From: Acidobacteriota bacterium | Lineage (GTDB): Bacteria > Acidobacteriota > Terriglobia > Bryobacterales > Bryobacteraceae | Direction: 5' to 3' | Assembly: GCA_018268715.1 (NCBI GenBank) | Contig: JAFDVZ010000008.1 | Coordinates: forward strand, 494,325-558,324 | Length of the DNA: 64,000 bases | Shown here: one piece after another, positions 25,896 to 33,782 of the stretch | Position numbering within the stretch: position 1 is the stretch's first letter | How the letters are laid out: each line of letters starts with the position of its first letter | The notes under the pieces: model-generated | What the model was told of the DNA's origin: nothing | Databases searched by the model: none | The model's input: only the letters and a program-made list of their open reading frames with translations | Program-made: the position numbers and the translations under genes

Positions 25896-26921
25896 CTACT
25901 TGTTGTCCTTGCTCTGGCTGATCGTGATGGCGAAGTAATTCACTACCTTCGCTTCGTTGCGCGCCACCTCGACATAGGCGCCGCGCAGCAACTGGTCCTT
26001 GCGGTTCTGCAACGTCTCGCGAATGGTCTGCTGCACGCGCGGGTCGTTCAATTCCCGCTGTCCGGCCGGCTCCTTCGCGATGACTTTCAGAATCCGGTAC
26101 CCTTCCTGGGTCTTGAGGATGTTCGAAACCTGGCCCGGCGGAATGGCCAGCACCGTCTTGCGCAGTTCGGGCGAGGCCCGCTCGAGCGCCGACTCCGCGA
26201 TGAAGCCCAGGTCCCCGCCATTCTGCGCGCTCGCCGGATCCTCGGAATAGGCCTGCGCCAGTTGCGCGAAATCCTCGCCCTGGCGGATTCGCGCCAGCAG
26301 GTTCTGGATCTTCTTCATGGCCTGTTCGTCGTTTTGGGCCTTGTCGTTCTTCAGGTTGTGAACGTCCGGATTCGGCGCCGGCGTCACCAGGATCTGCGCC
26401 ATGTGGATCTGCGGCTCGATCAGGTTGAAGCTGGCCCGGTTGGCGTTGTAGAACTCGCCGATATCTTTATCGCTGATGTTGATGTGCGAACCGATCTCTT
26501 TGTTGAACAGCTTCTGGACGCTGAGATCGCGGCGCAATTGCGCCTTCAGGTCCTCCACCGTCATCTTGCGGCTCTGCAACTGGCGCTGGAACTCTTCCTG
26601 CGTGTAGGGCGCCTTCAGCTCGTTGAGCTTGGCCTCCACATCCGCGTCGGTCGCCACCAGGCTCGCCTTCTCGGCCCGCTGCACCATGATCTCGCTATCG
26701 ATCATCGTGCGCAGCAGCTCGAGCTTCTGGAACTGCGACTGGTCGTCGCTCGGATGCTCTCCGGCCGAAGCGAATTGCGATTGGAACTGCTTGTCGACGT
26801 CGGCGTACGTGATCGGGCGCGAGTTCACCGTGGCGGCGACATTGGGAGGAGCAGACTTACCGCAACTGAACGATACAAGGCAGGCGAGGGTTCCGGCCAG
26901 TACAACGATATGGCGAGGCAT
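25896..26921 (-). CDS. PpiC/SurA-type peptidyl-prolyl isomerase, lipoprotein
   Basis: 341 residues. The N-terminus has a signal peptide with lipobox-like LVSFSCGK, so it is probably anchored outside the cytoplasm. The SurA-type chaperone segment (~30-200) is followed by a parvulin domain (~205-320) with HMAQILV, GEDFAQLAQAYSED, NGGDLGF and EGYRILKV. It would help folding of exported proteins. It is the first gene of the unit with the DUF1080 and deacetylase-like genes, and is divergent from the radical SAM gene 75 bases away. Confidence 0.9.
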   Translation of the reverse strand: MPRHIVVLAGTLACLVSFSCGKSAPPNVAATVNSRPITYADVDKQFQSQFASAGEHPSDDQSQFQKLELLRTMIDSEIMVQRAEKASLVATDADVEAKLNELKAPYTQEEFQRQLQSRKMTVEDLKAQLRRDLSVQKLFNKEIGSHINISDKDIGEFYNANRASFNLIEPQIHMAQILVTPAPNPDVHNLKNDKAQNDEQAMKKIQNLLARIRQGEDFAQLAQAYSEDPASAQNGGDLGFIAESALERASPELRKTVLAIPPGQVSNILKTQEGYRILKVIAKEPAGQRELNDPRVQQTIRETLQNRKDQLLRGAYVEVARNEAKVVNYFAITISQSKDNK

Positions 26922-26995
26922 TCGATATTTCTGAGTGTAGCGCAGCAGACGGTCCCGCCAATGCCCGGATTGGGCGCCCTGCTACACTCTCCCTT

Positions 26996-28174
26996 ATGAG
27001 CAACGGCTCCGCGTTCCCCCTGTTCGATTCGGGCCTCGGAACCACGCCGCGCATTACGTCACTGCTGATCAAGCCCGCCTCGGCCGTCTGCAACCTCGAC
27101 TGCGCCTACTGCTTCTACCTCGATCGCGACGCCGACCCCTACAAGGCCCTGCCCGGCCGCCGCATGAGCGAGGACACGCTCGAACGCCTGGTGGACACGT
27201 GGATGTTCTACTCCTACCCGGCCAGCGTCTTCGCCTTCCAGGGCGGCGAACCCACTCTCGCCGGCCTGGGCTTCTTTGAAAAGCTCGTCGAACTGCAGCA
27301 ACGCTACGGCCGCAACGGCCAGAACGTCAGCAACTCCATCCAGACCAACGCCGTCCTGCTCGACCGCAACTGGTGCGCCCTGTTCCGCCAATACAACTGG
27401 CTGCTCGGCGTCTCGCTCGACGGTCCGGAGCCGATGCACGATCTTTACCGGTTCAACAAGGGCGGCCAGCCCACCTGGCGCAAGGTGGTGAACGCGGTGG
27501 AGATGCTACAGGCCGAAAAGGTGGAGTTCAACATCCTGTGCGTGTTGAGCCAGGCGAACGTCGAAAAGCCCCGCGAGATCTACAAATTCTTCCGCTCCCT
27601 GGGCGTCGACAACATTCAGTACATCCCGCTCGCCGAGTTCGAGTTGGACGGCCGGCCGATGCCCTTCACCATCACCCCGGCCCAATACGGCCGCTTTCTG
27701 ACGGAGACCTTCGACGCCTGGTGGCCGGACCGCCGCAAGATCCGCATCCGTTTCTTCGACAACCTGGCCGAAGCGCTCGCCGGGCAGAAGCCGGGCACAT
27801 GCACCATGCACGAAACCTGCGACAGCTATGTCGTGGTGGAGTACAACGGCGACGTCTACCCCTGCGACTTCTTTGTTGAAAAGGAGTGGAAGCTGGGCAA
27901 CATCGAGCTCGACTCCTGGACCGAAATCGCCCGCCGCGCCAAGCGCTACAATTTTGCGTCGAAAAAGACCATCGGGCACGCCGAATGCGCGGTGTGCGAG
28001 TACGCCTCCATCTGCCACGGCGGCTGCCCCAAGTTCCGCCACGCGCCGCACCGCAACTTCAGCGATCTGGACTACTTCTGTTCCGCCTACAAGCAGATCT
28101 TCGCCCGCGCCTCCGGGCCGCTCAAGCAGGATTTGAAGAAGTTGCTCGCCCAGCCGGGTCCCGTCGCCCGCTAG
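26996..28174 (+). CDS. Anaerobic sulfatase-maturase-type radical SAM/SPASM enzyme
   Basis: 392 residues. The radical SAM cluster motif is CNLDCAYCFY near residue 36. A substrate-binding part contains FAFQGGEPTL and IQTNAVL. The SPASM region carries auxiliary-cluster cysteines in CTMHETCD, YPCDFF and CAVCEYASICHGGCPKFR. This is the anSME pattern: the enzyme oxidises a Cys or Ser of sulfatases to formylglycine and is moved by SAM cleavage. No sulfatase gene is in this window. The final CTAG is shared by the stop of the opposite pseudogene. Confidence 0.88.
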   Translation: MSNGSAFPLFDSGLGTTPRITSLLIKPASAVCNLDCAYCFYLDRDADPYKALPGRRMSEDTLERLVDTWMFYSYPASVFAFQGGEPTLAGLGFFEKLVELQQRYGRNGQNVSNSIQTNAVLLDRNWCALFRQYNWLLGVSLDGPEPMHDLYRFNKGGQPTWRKVVNAVEMLQAEKVEFNILCVLSQANVEKPREIYKFFRSLGVDNIQYIPLAEFELDGRPMPFTITPAQYGRFLTETFDAWWPDRRKIRIRFFDNLAEALAGQKPGTCTMHETCDSYVVVEYNGDVYPCDFFVEKEWKLGNIELDSWTEIARRAKRYNFASKKTIGHAECAVCEYASICHGGCPKFRHAPHRNFSDLDYFCSAYKQIFARASGPLKQDLKKLLAQPGPVAR

Positions 28175-29214
28175 TTAGGCCGCTTCAGCCAGGCCGCGCA
28201 GGACGCCCCGGTGATCTTCGCGTGAATCTCGCCCCGCTGATCCGCAAGCACCGGCAGGGTGAACGTCCCGTCAGCCCCCGTGGCCACGCCTTCGTGATAG
28301 TCGCGCCCGCCTGCTACAGATTCGACATCCACTCCCGGCGCCGGGACTCCGTCCTGGAACACCACCTTGCCGGACACGCGGACCACCGGCGCAAGCGCTG
28401 GGATGCGTATGTCCACACCATTCACCACGCCGCCCTCGCCCACCGTCACAATCCGCGCATCGCGCCGGTCCGCGACGCCAGGATAATAGACCATCCCAAA
28501 GGGCCTCGCCGCCGAGCGACGGTCCCCGCCGTTGACGACAACCCGGTAAGGTCCCGGCGGTATCATCTCCAGAAGGTAAGCGCCGTCGGCGTTCGTGCAA
28601 TCGGAAATGCGGCCGTTGCCACTGTTCCGCGAGAGCGCTTCCAGGTGGACGCAGACGTCCTTCAGCGGCTTTCCGTCAGGATCCAGCACGCGCCCCCGCA
28701 TCTGTGTGTTCGCCGCCAGCACGAATCCAACGTTGGCGTAAGACTCGGCATCGAGCAGAACGCGGGACTCATCCGCTCTCACCCGCCGCCGTGGCCCCGA
28801 AACCCCAGGAAATCGCACCCGCCAGCCCTTCGGCGTGTCGATCTTCACTGTATACTCACCCGGGTATACTCACCCGGCCGCAGGAACCTCATCACGTAGA
28901 TTCCGTCGACGTCCGTCACCGCCGTCTCCGGCGGACCGTCGGTTGGGACGGCCGTCACCCGGACGCCCGGAGCGCCGCCAATCCGGCGAAATCCTTCGGT
29001 GTGCGACTCCTCATAGAATTCGACCTCGCCGGAAATGCGATTTCCCCGTGCGGAATCCAGCAGAGTCCGGGACATCGGGCTTAGCGCCGGCTATGGCGCC
29101 AACAACCACAATGGAAGCCGACCGCCAGGCCTCCTTCGTCGACGGCCACGACGCGCAAGTGCAGGCAAAGCCGTGAACGGCAGTCCACATCAGAAGCAAT
29201 ACGATGGTCCGCAT
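28171..29214 (-). pseudogene. Broken gene: NTR/TIMP-like N-terminus plus carboxypeptidase-regulatory-like repeats
   Basis: Three pieces of one coding sequence lie in two reading frames. The first (29214 down to about 29070) begins with a signal peptide followed by FACTCASWPSTKEAW, as in NTR/TIMP-like secreted proteins. The second (29090-28845) reads GAPGVRVTAVPTDGPPETA and ends RPGEYTRVSIQ-stop. The third (28848-28171) reads KIDTPKGWRVRFPG with carboxypeptidase-regulatory-like blocks. A perfect 14-bp tandem duplication at 28850-28877 separates the second and third pieces. Removing one copy joins them as RPGEYTVKIDTPKGW. The junction of the first two pieces probably also lost DNA. The intact protein would have been secreted and beta-rich. 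Confidence 0.75.
28850..28877. repeat. Perfect 14-bp tandem duplication that shifts frame
   Basis: GTATACTCACCCGG occurs at 28850-28863 and again at 28864-28877. Fourteen bases are not a multiple of three, so the duplication places a frameshift in the minus-strand gene. Slipped-strand replication is the likely origin, and reversal could restore the frame. Confidence 0.95.
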
Positions 29215-29291
29215 CAGGCGCTCCTTCAGTTCCGAGCTCAGTATAAACCCGGGCAGCCCGAGGCGGAACGGGTGTTAAACTCAGAAAAACA

Positions 29292-29744
29292 ATGAAAATC
29301 GCCATCGGCGCCGACCACGCGGGCTTCCAATTAAAGCAGGAACTCGCCGCGAAACTGGTCGCACTGGGCCACGAAGTGCACGATTTCGGCACGGTTTCGC
29401 CGGAAAGCACCGATTATCCCGACTACGCCGGCCAGGTCGGGCGCGCCGTCTCCTCGGGCGAAGCCGAACGCGGTATTCTGGTCTGCTCCACCGGCGTCGG
29501 CATGTCCATCGCGGCCAACAAGGTCCACGGCGTCCGCGCCGCTCTCGCCATGAACGCCGACGAGGTCCAACTCACCCGCGCCCACAACGACGCCAACGTG
29601 CTGACGCTCGGCGCCAGATATTTCGATGCGCCGCAGGCGGCCGAACTCGTGCGCGTCTTCCTCGACACGCCCTTCGACGGCGGCGTCCGGCACGCCCGCC
29701 GGGTCGCCAAGATGGCCGCCCTCGAATCCGGACCCGGGGTCTAG
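29292..29744 (+). CDS. rpiB: Ribose-5-phosphate isomerase B
   Basis: 150 residues of the RpiB/LacAB family. It interconverts ribose 5-phosphate and ribulose 5-phosphate in the pentose phosphate pathway. Visible are IGADHAGFQLK at the start, the catalytic Cys in CSTGVGMSIAANK and the phosphate-binding GVRAAL, with HNDANVLTLGAR. Length is normal. It is followed one base after its stop by a glycosyltransferase gene, so the two are probably co-transcribed. Confidence 0.95.
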   Translation: MKIAIGADHAGFQLKQELAAKLVALGHEVHDFGTVSPESTDYPDYAGQVGRAVSSGEAERGILVCSTGVGMSIAANKVHGVRAALAMNADEVQLTRAHNDANVLTLGARYFDAPQAAELVRVFLDTPFDGGVRHARRVAKMAALESGPGV

Positions 29745-29745
29745 C

Positions 29746-30930
29746 ATGCCCGAAACGCCCCTTCGCATCGTACTCGACGCCCGCAAGGTCAACGACTTCG
29801 GCATCGGCACGTATATCCGCAACCTCGTCGCGGGGCTCGCCGACATCGACCAGACCGATCGTTTCATCCTGGTCGTCGACCCCAAGGTTCGCGAGGGGCT
29901 CGACCAACTCCCCCCCAACTTCGAACGCGTCGTCTACGAAGGAAACCCCGGAGGCGTCCGCCACGCCTTCCAGTACCCCCACTTCCTCCGCGGCCTGGCC
30001 GCCGATCTGCATCACATTCCGCTCAACACCGTCCCGGTCTTCATGCCCAAACCCTACGTGGTCACCGTCCACGACATGAGCCGGCTCCTGTTTGTCGACC
30101 GCCGCGTCGATTACCGCGACGAACTGAAGCTCCACTGGTTCCGCCGCGGCCTGCTGCGCGCCGACAAGGTGATCTCGGTGTCCAAGGCCACCCAACGCGA
30201 CGTCATGAACACGCTCGGCATCCCCGGCAGCCGCATTCGCATGATCTACAACGCCCCGGACCCGATCTTCACCGCCCAGATCCGGGGCCTCGAGCTCGAC
30301 GAGAGCTACCGGATCATGGAGCGCTACCAGATCAACTACCCGTTCCTGCTCTACGCCGGCAACGTGCGGCCGCAGAAGAACGTGCCGCGCCTGGTCGAGG
30401 CCTTCGCCGTCGTGCGCGGCGAGCTCGCCGACCACCCCATCTACAACGACCTGCGCCTCATCATCATCGGCGATGAAATTTCCAACACTGTCCGCCAGAT
30501 GGTGGCGCGCACCCGCATGGAGCAGGCGGTCCGCTTCCTCGGTTTCGTCCCTATTAATACGTTGCGCATCTTCTACAAGGCGGCCGCCGCCTTCGTCTTC
30601 CCTTCCCTCTACGAAGGCTTCGGGCTCCCCCCGCTCGAGGCCATGGCCTGCGGCACTCCAGTGATTACCTCGAACGTCAGCTCGCTGCCGGAAGTGGTGG
30701 GCGACGCCGCCATCATCGTCAACCCCGAAAACGTCTTCGACATCGCCCGCGGCGTCCGCGAGGCCCTGCTCGACGTCGACCTCCGCCAGCGTTGCGTGCT
30801 GCACGGCATCCAGCAGGTCCGCCGCTTCAGTTGGAGGAGGACCGCCGAACAGGTGCTGGAGGTCTATCGCGAGGTGGCAGCAGCGGGTCGTACAGCAGCT
30901 CCGCGCGGCGCATCGACCGTAGCGGGATAA
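29746..30930 (+). CDS. GT4-family glycosyltransferase
   Basis: 394 residues from ATG 29746, one base after the rpiB stop codon. An upstream in-frame start exists but would read through rpiB out of frame. GT-B fold: RIVLDARKVNDFGIGTYIRNL at the N-terminus (typical of GT4 mannosyl/glucosyltransferases), LLYAGNVRPQKNVPRLVEAF, and the donor-binding EGFGLPPLEAMACGTPVI with the E-x7-E pair. The acceptor is unknown. Cell-surface polysaccharide synthesis is the usual role. The last ~104 bases overlap the end of the convergent repressor gene. Confidence 0.88.
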   Translation: MPETPLRIVLDARKVNDFGIGTYIRNLVAGLADIDQTDRFILVVDPKVREGLDQLPPNFERVVYEGNPGGVRHAFQYPHFLRGLAADLHHIPLNTVPVFMPKPYVVTVHDMSRLLFVDRRVDYRDELKLHWFRRGLLRADKVISVSKATQRDVMNTLGIPGSRIRMIYNAPDPIFTAQIRGLELDESYRIMERYQINYPFLLYAGNVRPQKNVPRLVEAFAVVRGELADHPIYNDLRLIIIGDEISNTVRQMVARTRMEQAVRFLGFVPINTLRIFYKAAAAFVFPSLYEGFGLPPLEAMACGTPVITSNVSSLPEVVGDAAIIVNPENVFDIARGVREALLDVDLRQRCVLHGIQQVRRFSWRRTAEQVLEVYREVAAAGRTAAPRGASTVAG

Positions 30931-31570
30931 CCCGGGCCCGGATCGCCGCCTCCCCCGCCACCGCCTCCCAACGGTGCGGCTCGTCCCGGTCCTTCACCGA
31001 CAGCAGGTAATGCCGTCGGCGCCCGAACCGCACCCACCGCACCACCGCCTCGCCGCCCCGCTCCACCGCCAATAAATCCTCCGGCCCGGCCGTTTCCGCC
31101 GCCCGCGGATTCCGGTCGAGCAGCACCAGATCGCCGGCGGCGAGCAGCGGCGCCATCGCCGGGTCGTCGGAAAGGCGTGCAAAAACTGGCGTTTTTGTGC
31201 GCGAAACGTGCATTACTGGGGCCTTTATGCGCTCAAAATCGCTCTCTTTTTGAGGGAATGGGAGCCCTGGACCGAGTCGAGTTAACGTTACAGGCAGCTC
31301 CACGGAGGCGTCCTCGTCCACCAGCCGCAGGTACAAAGCATGCCGCAATTCGTCCGTCTCGAACAGGTCTAAAGTATTGATTCCAAGGCGGTTCATCAAC
31401 TGATCGGCGATCGCCGCATGGAGCGTCCGGATGCCCTTGAGCAGGTTGTGCAGGTGCGGCTGCGACACGCCCGCCGCGCGGGCCAACCCGCGTTCCGTGA
31501 GTTCGCCCTGCCGGATGCGGCGGCGGATGTTGTGGACCAGACGGTCGAGGAGGGCGTCGAAGCCAGCCAT
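30827..31570 (-). CDS. XRE-type HTH regulator with degenerate S24 (LexA-like) domain
   Basis: 247 residues. An N-terminal HTH (residues ~20-60: LTERGLARAAGVSQPHLHNLLKG) precedes a LexA/CI-type S24 fold (~120-215) seen as APLLAAGDLVLLDRN and VVRWVRF. The autocleavage Ser of GDSM is replaced (SDDPAM) and the Lys position is Arg, so proteolysis is not expected. It is more likely a ligand-controlled repressor. An AGGA lies before the start, inside two nested palindromes at 31572-31604 that are candidate operators for autoregulation. The 3' end overlaps the glycosyltransferase gene by 104 bp. Confidence 0.75.
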   Translation of the reverse strand: MAGFDALLDRLVHNIRRRIRQGELTERGLARAAGVSQPHLHNLLKGIRTLHAAIADQLMNRLGINTLDLFETDELRHALYLRLVDEDASVELPVTLTRLGPGLPFPQKESDFERIKAPVMHVSRTKTPVFARLSDDPAMAPLLAAGDLVLLDRNPRAAETAGPEDLLAVERGGEAVVRWVRFGRRRHYLLSVKDRDEPHRWEAVAGEAAIRARVIPLRSMRRAELLYDPLLPPRDRPPAPVRRSSSN

Positions 31571-31571
31571 G

Positions 31572-31586
31572 GTACTATCCTAGTAC
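31572..31586. promoter_or_regulatory. Palindrome GTACTA-TCC-TAGTAC at the regulator start
   Basis: A 6-3-6 inverted repeat immediately before the start codon of the XRE/S24-like regulator, covering its ribosome site. It abuts a second palindrome and shares the base at 31586. A candidate operator, or an RNA hairpin that blocks translation. Confidence 0.55.
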
Positions 31587-31604
31587 TATTTCACCGTGAA
31601 ATAG
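31586..31604. promoter_or_regulatory. Palindrome CTATTTCAC-C-GTGAAATAG
   Basis: Perfect 9-bp arms around a single central base, 16-34 bases upstream of the regulator start. Size and symmetry fit an XRE/CI-type operator. The site lies where the regulator's own promoter or leader should be, which points to autoregulation. Confidence 0.6.
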
Positions 31605-31753
31605 GGTTCGGTTAATTTGAATTATCCCGCCTTAATCTTCCACTACAAAGAAAAGTTTACTTATTTGTCAGGGAACCCTAAACCCTTACAAACAAGCCGG
31701 TAAGACACGTAATTGACCACCTTAGGGCCAAAAGAAAAAAAAATATCGAGTTT

Positions 31754-31787
31754 TTGCGGTTGACGATTTTTCTTACCGCAATAACAT
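31754..31787 (+). promoter_or_regulatory. Candidate sigma-70 promoter with embedded inverted repeat
   Basis: TTGACG at 31760-31765 and TAACAT at 31782-31787 are separated by 16 bases and point to the gene at 31841. TTGCGGT (31754-31760) and ACCGCAA (31775-31781) form an inverted repeat whose arms are about 21 bp apart, i.e. two helical turns, flanking the -35 and reaching the -10. A dimeric regulator there would block RNA polymerase. Confidence 0.5.
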
Positions 31788-31803
31788 CGAATCATAAACA
31801 CAA

Positions 31804-31830
31804 CGGGCGGTCAGAGAATCCGCCCGGAGG
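31804..31830 (+). promoter_or_regulatory. Leader hairpin adjoining the ribosome binding site
   Basis: CGGGCGG (31804-31810) pairs with CCGCCCG (31820-31826). The right arm shares base 31826 with the GGAGG ribosome site (31826-31830) of the gene starting at 31841. It may stabilise the leader or tune translation. Confidence 0.4.
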
Positions 31831-31840
31831 ACAAAAAAAG

Positions 31841-32443
31841 ATGAATTGGACACGTTCGTTAACATTGGCTCTAGCTACCCAGAAGTGCACGACTTGCAGA
31901 GGTTCCGGCTTGACCATCGGCCGCGGTGGCGCGTTCCAGGCCTGCGATTGCGTGTTGCGCGGAATTTTCAAAGTCTGCTACAACAAGTTCCGCACCTGCG
32001 TCGAAAAGGAAAAATATCTTAGTAAAGTCAGCCTCGAAATTCATTCCGGACCGAATCGGCGCGGCACCTGGGGCCGCAAGGACGAGGAATACGTCGCGGA
32101 CTTCATGGCCATCAGCCGTCGCGCGCTGAACGACTATGAATACAAGATCTTCTCGTTCCGCTTCCTGCTCGGCGCCGATTATCACCTCTGCTGCCGCCGG
32201 CTCAAGATGGACCGTGGCTCGTTCCACCACGAGATTTACAACATCCAGGAGAAACTCGGCCAGGTGTTCGCCGAGCTGCAGCCGTACGCGCTCTACCCGG
32301 TTCACGAATACTTCTCCGGCTCCCCGAGGCAGAGGGCCGTTGCCGCCCTCCCGGCCAACGAGTCGAAGGTGACCCCCATCCGCCCGCCGGTCCAGCGCCC
32401 GCAGGTCAACGACCCCGCGCTCGACGGTCTCAAGGCGGCCTGA
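31841..32443 (+). CDS. Zinc-ribbon protein with HTH-like region, unknown function
   Basis: 200 residues from ATG 31841, chosen for GGAGG at 31826-31830 and the hairpin leader. An in-frame start at 31754 lies within the promoter. The N-terminus has a DnaJ-like half zinc ribbon, CTTCRGSGLTIGRGGAFQAC followed by DC, giving four cysteines. Residues ~85-165 are helical (DYEYKIFSFRFLLG then RLKMDRGSFHHEIYNIQEKL) and read like a sigma/antiterminator-type HTH, which I infer from pattern only. A basic/proline tail follows. It is divergent from the S24-type repressor across an AT-rich region. Confidence 0.65.
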   Translation: MNWTRSLTLALATQKCTTCRGSGLTIGRGGAFQACDCVLRGIFKVCYNKFRTCVEKEKYLSKVSLEIHSGPNRRGTWGRKDEEYVADFMAISRRALNDYEYKIFSFRFLLGADYHLCCRRLKMDRGSFHHEIYNIQEKLGQVFAELQPYALYPVHEYFSGSPRQRAVAALPANESKVTPIRPPVQRPQVNDPALDGLKAA

Positions 32444-32459
32444 AACCCTTCCTCCATTC

Positions 32460-32486
32460 GGGGCGGCGCGCAACATTCGCCGCCCC
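32460..32486. terminator. Strong stem-loop between convergent genes
   Basis: GGGGCGGCG (32460-32468) pairs perfectly with CGCCGCCCC (32478-32486) around a nine-base loop, in the gap between the zinc-ribbon gene and the convergent oxidoreductase gene. No T-run is present, so it may act in both directions or only stabilise 3' ends. Confidence 0.45.
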
Positions 32487-32498
32487 GCCATCAACTCC

Positions 32499-33662
32499 TC
32501 ACAAAACGGCCGTCTCGTGGATCTCCCGACCTTCCGCGAAGCGGTACAAGTCGACAATCGACGCGTCGATCAACTCCGTCCGTCCCTTCACGATCAGATC
32601 CGCCAGCACCTTGCCGGTGGCGGGCGAGTGCATCACGCCGTGCCCGCTGAATCCGTTCGCCAGGAAGAACCCCGGAACCTCCCGCACCGCGCCGAGAATG
32701 GCGTGGTGGTCCGGCGACACCTCGTACAGCCCCGCCCAGCAGCGCCGCGGGTTCACTTCGGCGTACTCCAGGCACGGCAACCGCTCGACGCCCTTGGTGA
32801 GCACCTTCTCCACGAACGCCGGGTCGAAGTCGGTCTTGAAGCCCGGCTTCTCGGTCGCGTCGTTCCAGGCCAGCAGCAATCCCAGGCTCTCCGGACGGTA
32901 ATGGAAGCCCGTGGCCATGTCCACCACCATGGGGGACAGGCGCGAAACACGGTCGAACGGCTCAGTGGGCGCGAGCATGCGGCGCAGCGGGACCACCGGC
33001 AGATCGACGCCCGCCATCTTCGCCACTCCCGCCGCCCAGGCGCCGCACGCGTTCACCGCCACGCGGGTAGACACCGAGCCCTGCGAAGTATGCACCGCCG
33101 CGACGCCCCGCGCATCGGTCTCGACGCCGGTCACCTCGGCGTCGCGCATCAGGGCCGCGCCGCGCTCCATGGCCGACTCCATGAATCCGGTCATGGCCAG
33201 GTGCGGGTCGACAAAACCGTCGGTGGAGCAGAAGCTGCCGCCGATGACGTCGTCCGAGCGGATCTCGGGCGCGATGGCCCGCACCTCGCCGGCCGACAAG
33301 AGCCGGGCCGTGGACAGGCCTTCCGCCACCTGACGTCCATAGTTGTCCTTAAGGTAGGCGAGGTGGCGCTCCTCGGTGGCGACAAACAGATAGCCCTGCG
33401 CCCGATAGCCGGACTCACGGCCGGTCCTCTGCTCGAAATCCCGGAAGAACGGAATCGAGTACAGCGACATCCGGATGTTCACCGGCGTGGCGAACTGGGC
33501 GCGGACGCCGCCCATGCTCTTGCCGGTGGATCCCTTGCCCTGGTGCCGCTCCCGTTCGATCACGACGACGTTGCGGCAGCCGGCCTCGGTGAGGTGCCAG
33601 GCGATGCTCGATCCGACAATGCCGCCACCGAGAATGGCGACGTCTGCTGTGCGGGTGCTCAT
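32499..33662 (-). CDS. FAD-dependent oxidoreductase (DAO/glycine-sarcosine oxidase type)
   Basis: 387 residues. The FAD-binding Rossmann motif is VAILGGGIVGSSIAWHL, with the adenine-ribose acid at VVVIERE. The C-terminal GFSGHGVMHSPATGKVLADL is the second FAD-contact motif of D-amino-acid oxidase, sarcosine oxidase and proline dehydrogenase beta-type enzymes. It should oxidise a secondary or primary amine, or a proline-like substrate. No partner subunit is adjacent, so the substrate is open. The gene ends just after the hairpin at 32460-32486. Confidence 0.85.
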   Translation of the reverse strand: MSTRTADVAILGGGIVGSSIAWHLTEAGCRNVVVIERERHQGKGSTGKSMGGVRAQFATPVNIRMSLYSIPFFRDFEQRTGRESGYRAQGYLFVATEERHLAYLKDNYGRQVAEGLSTARLLSAGEVRAIAPEIRSDDVIGGSFCSTDGFVDPHLAMTGFMESAMERGAALMRDAEVTGVETDARGVAAVHTSQGSVSTRVAVNACGAWAAGVAKMAGVDLPVVPLRRMLAPTEPFDRVSRLSPMVVDMATGFHYRPESLGLLLAWNDATEKPGFKTDFDPAFVEKVLTKGVERLPCLEYAEVNPRRCWAGLYEVSPDHHAILGAVREVPGFFLANGFSGHGVMHSPATGKVLADLIVKGRTELIDASIVDLYRFAEGREIHETAVL

Positions 33663-33782
33663 GGTGTTAATTGCTTTCAGGATCGCTCATTCATCCGGCG
33701 GTCGCCACCACTGGACAAGTTGGGATCAGTGGTGACCGAATGCCCTCTCAACTTTCATCAAGTCCCGTCCGATGAGCCTCTT

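Noticed and set aside
31674-31688. AACCCTA-AACCCTTA, telomere-like repeat
   Set aside because: Two imperfect units only; no array, so chance is the simplest explanation.
32517-33782. Long N-terminal extension of the redoxin frame
   Set aside because: This stretch is antisense to the FAD oxidoreductase. The membrane anchor begins at 33783.
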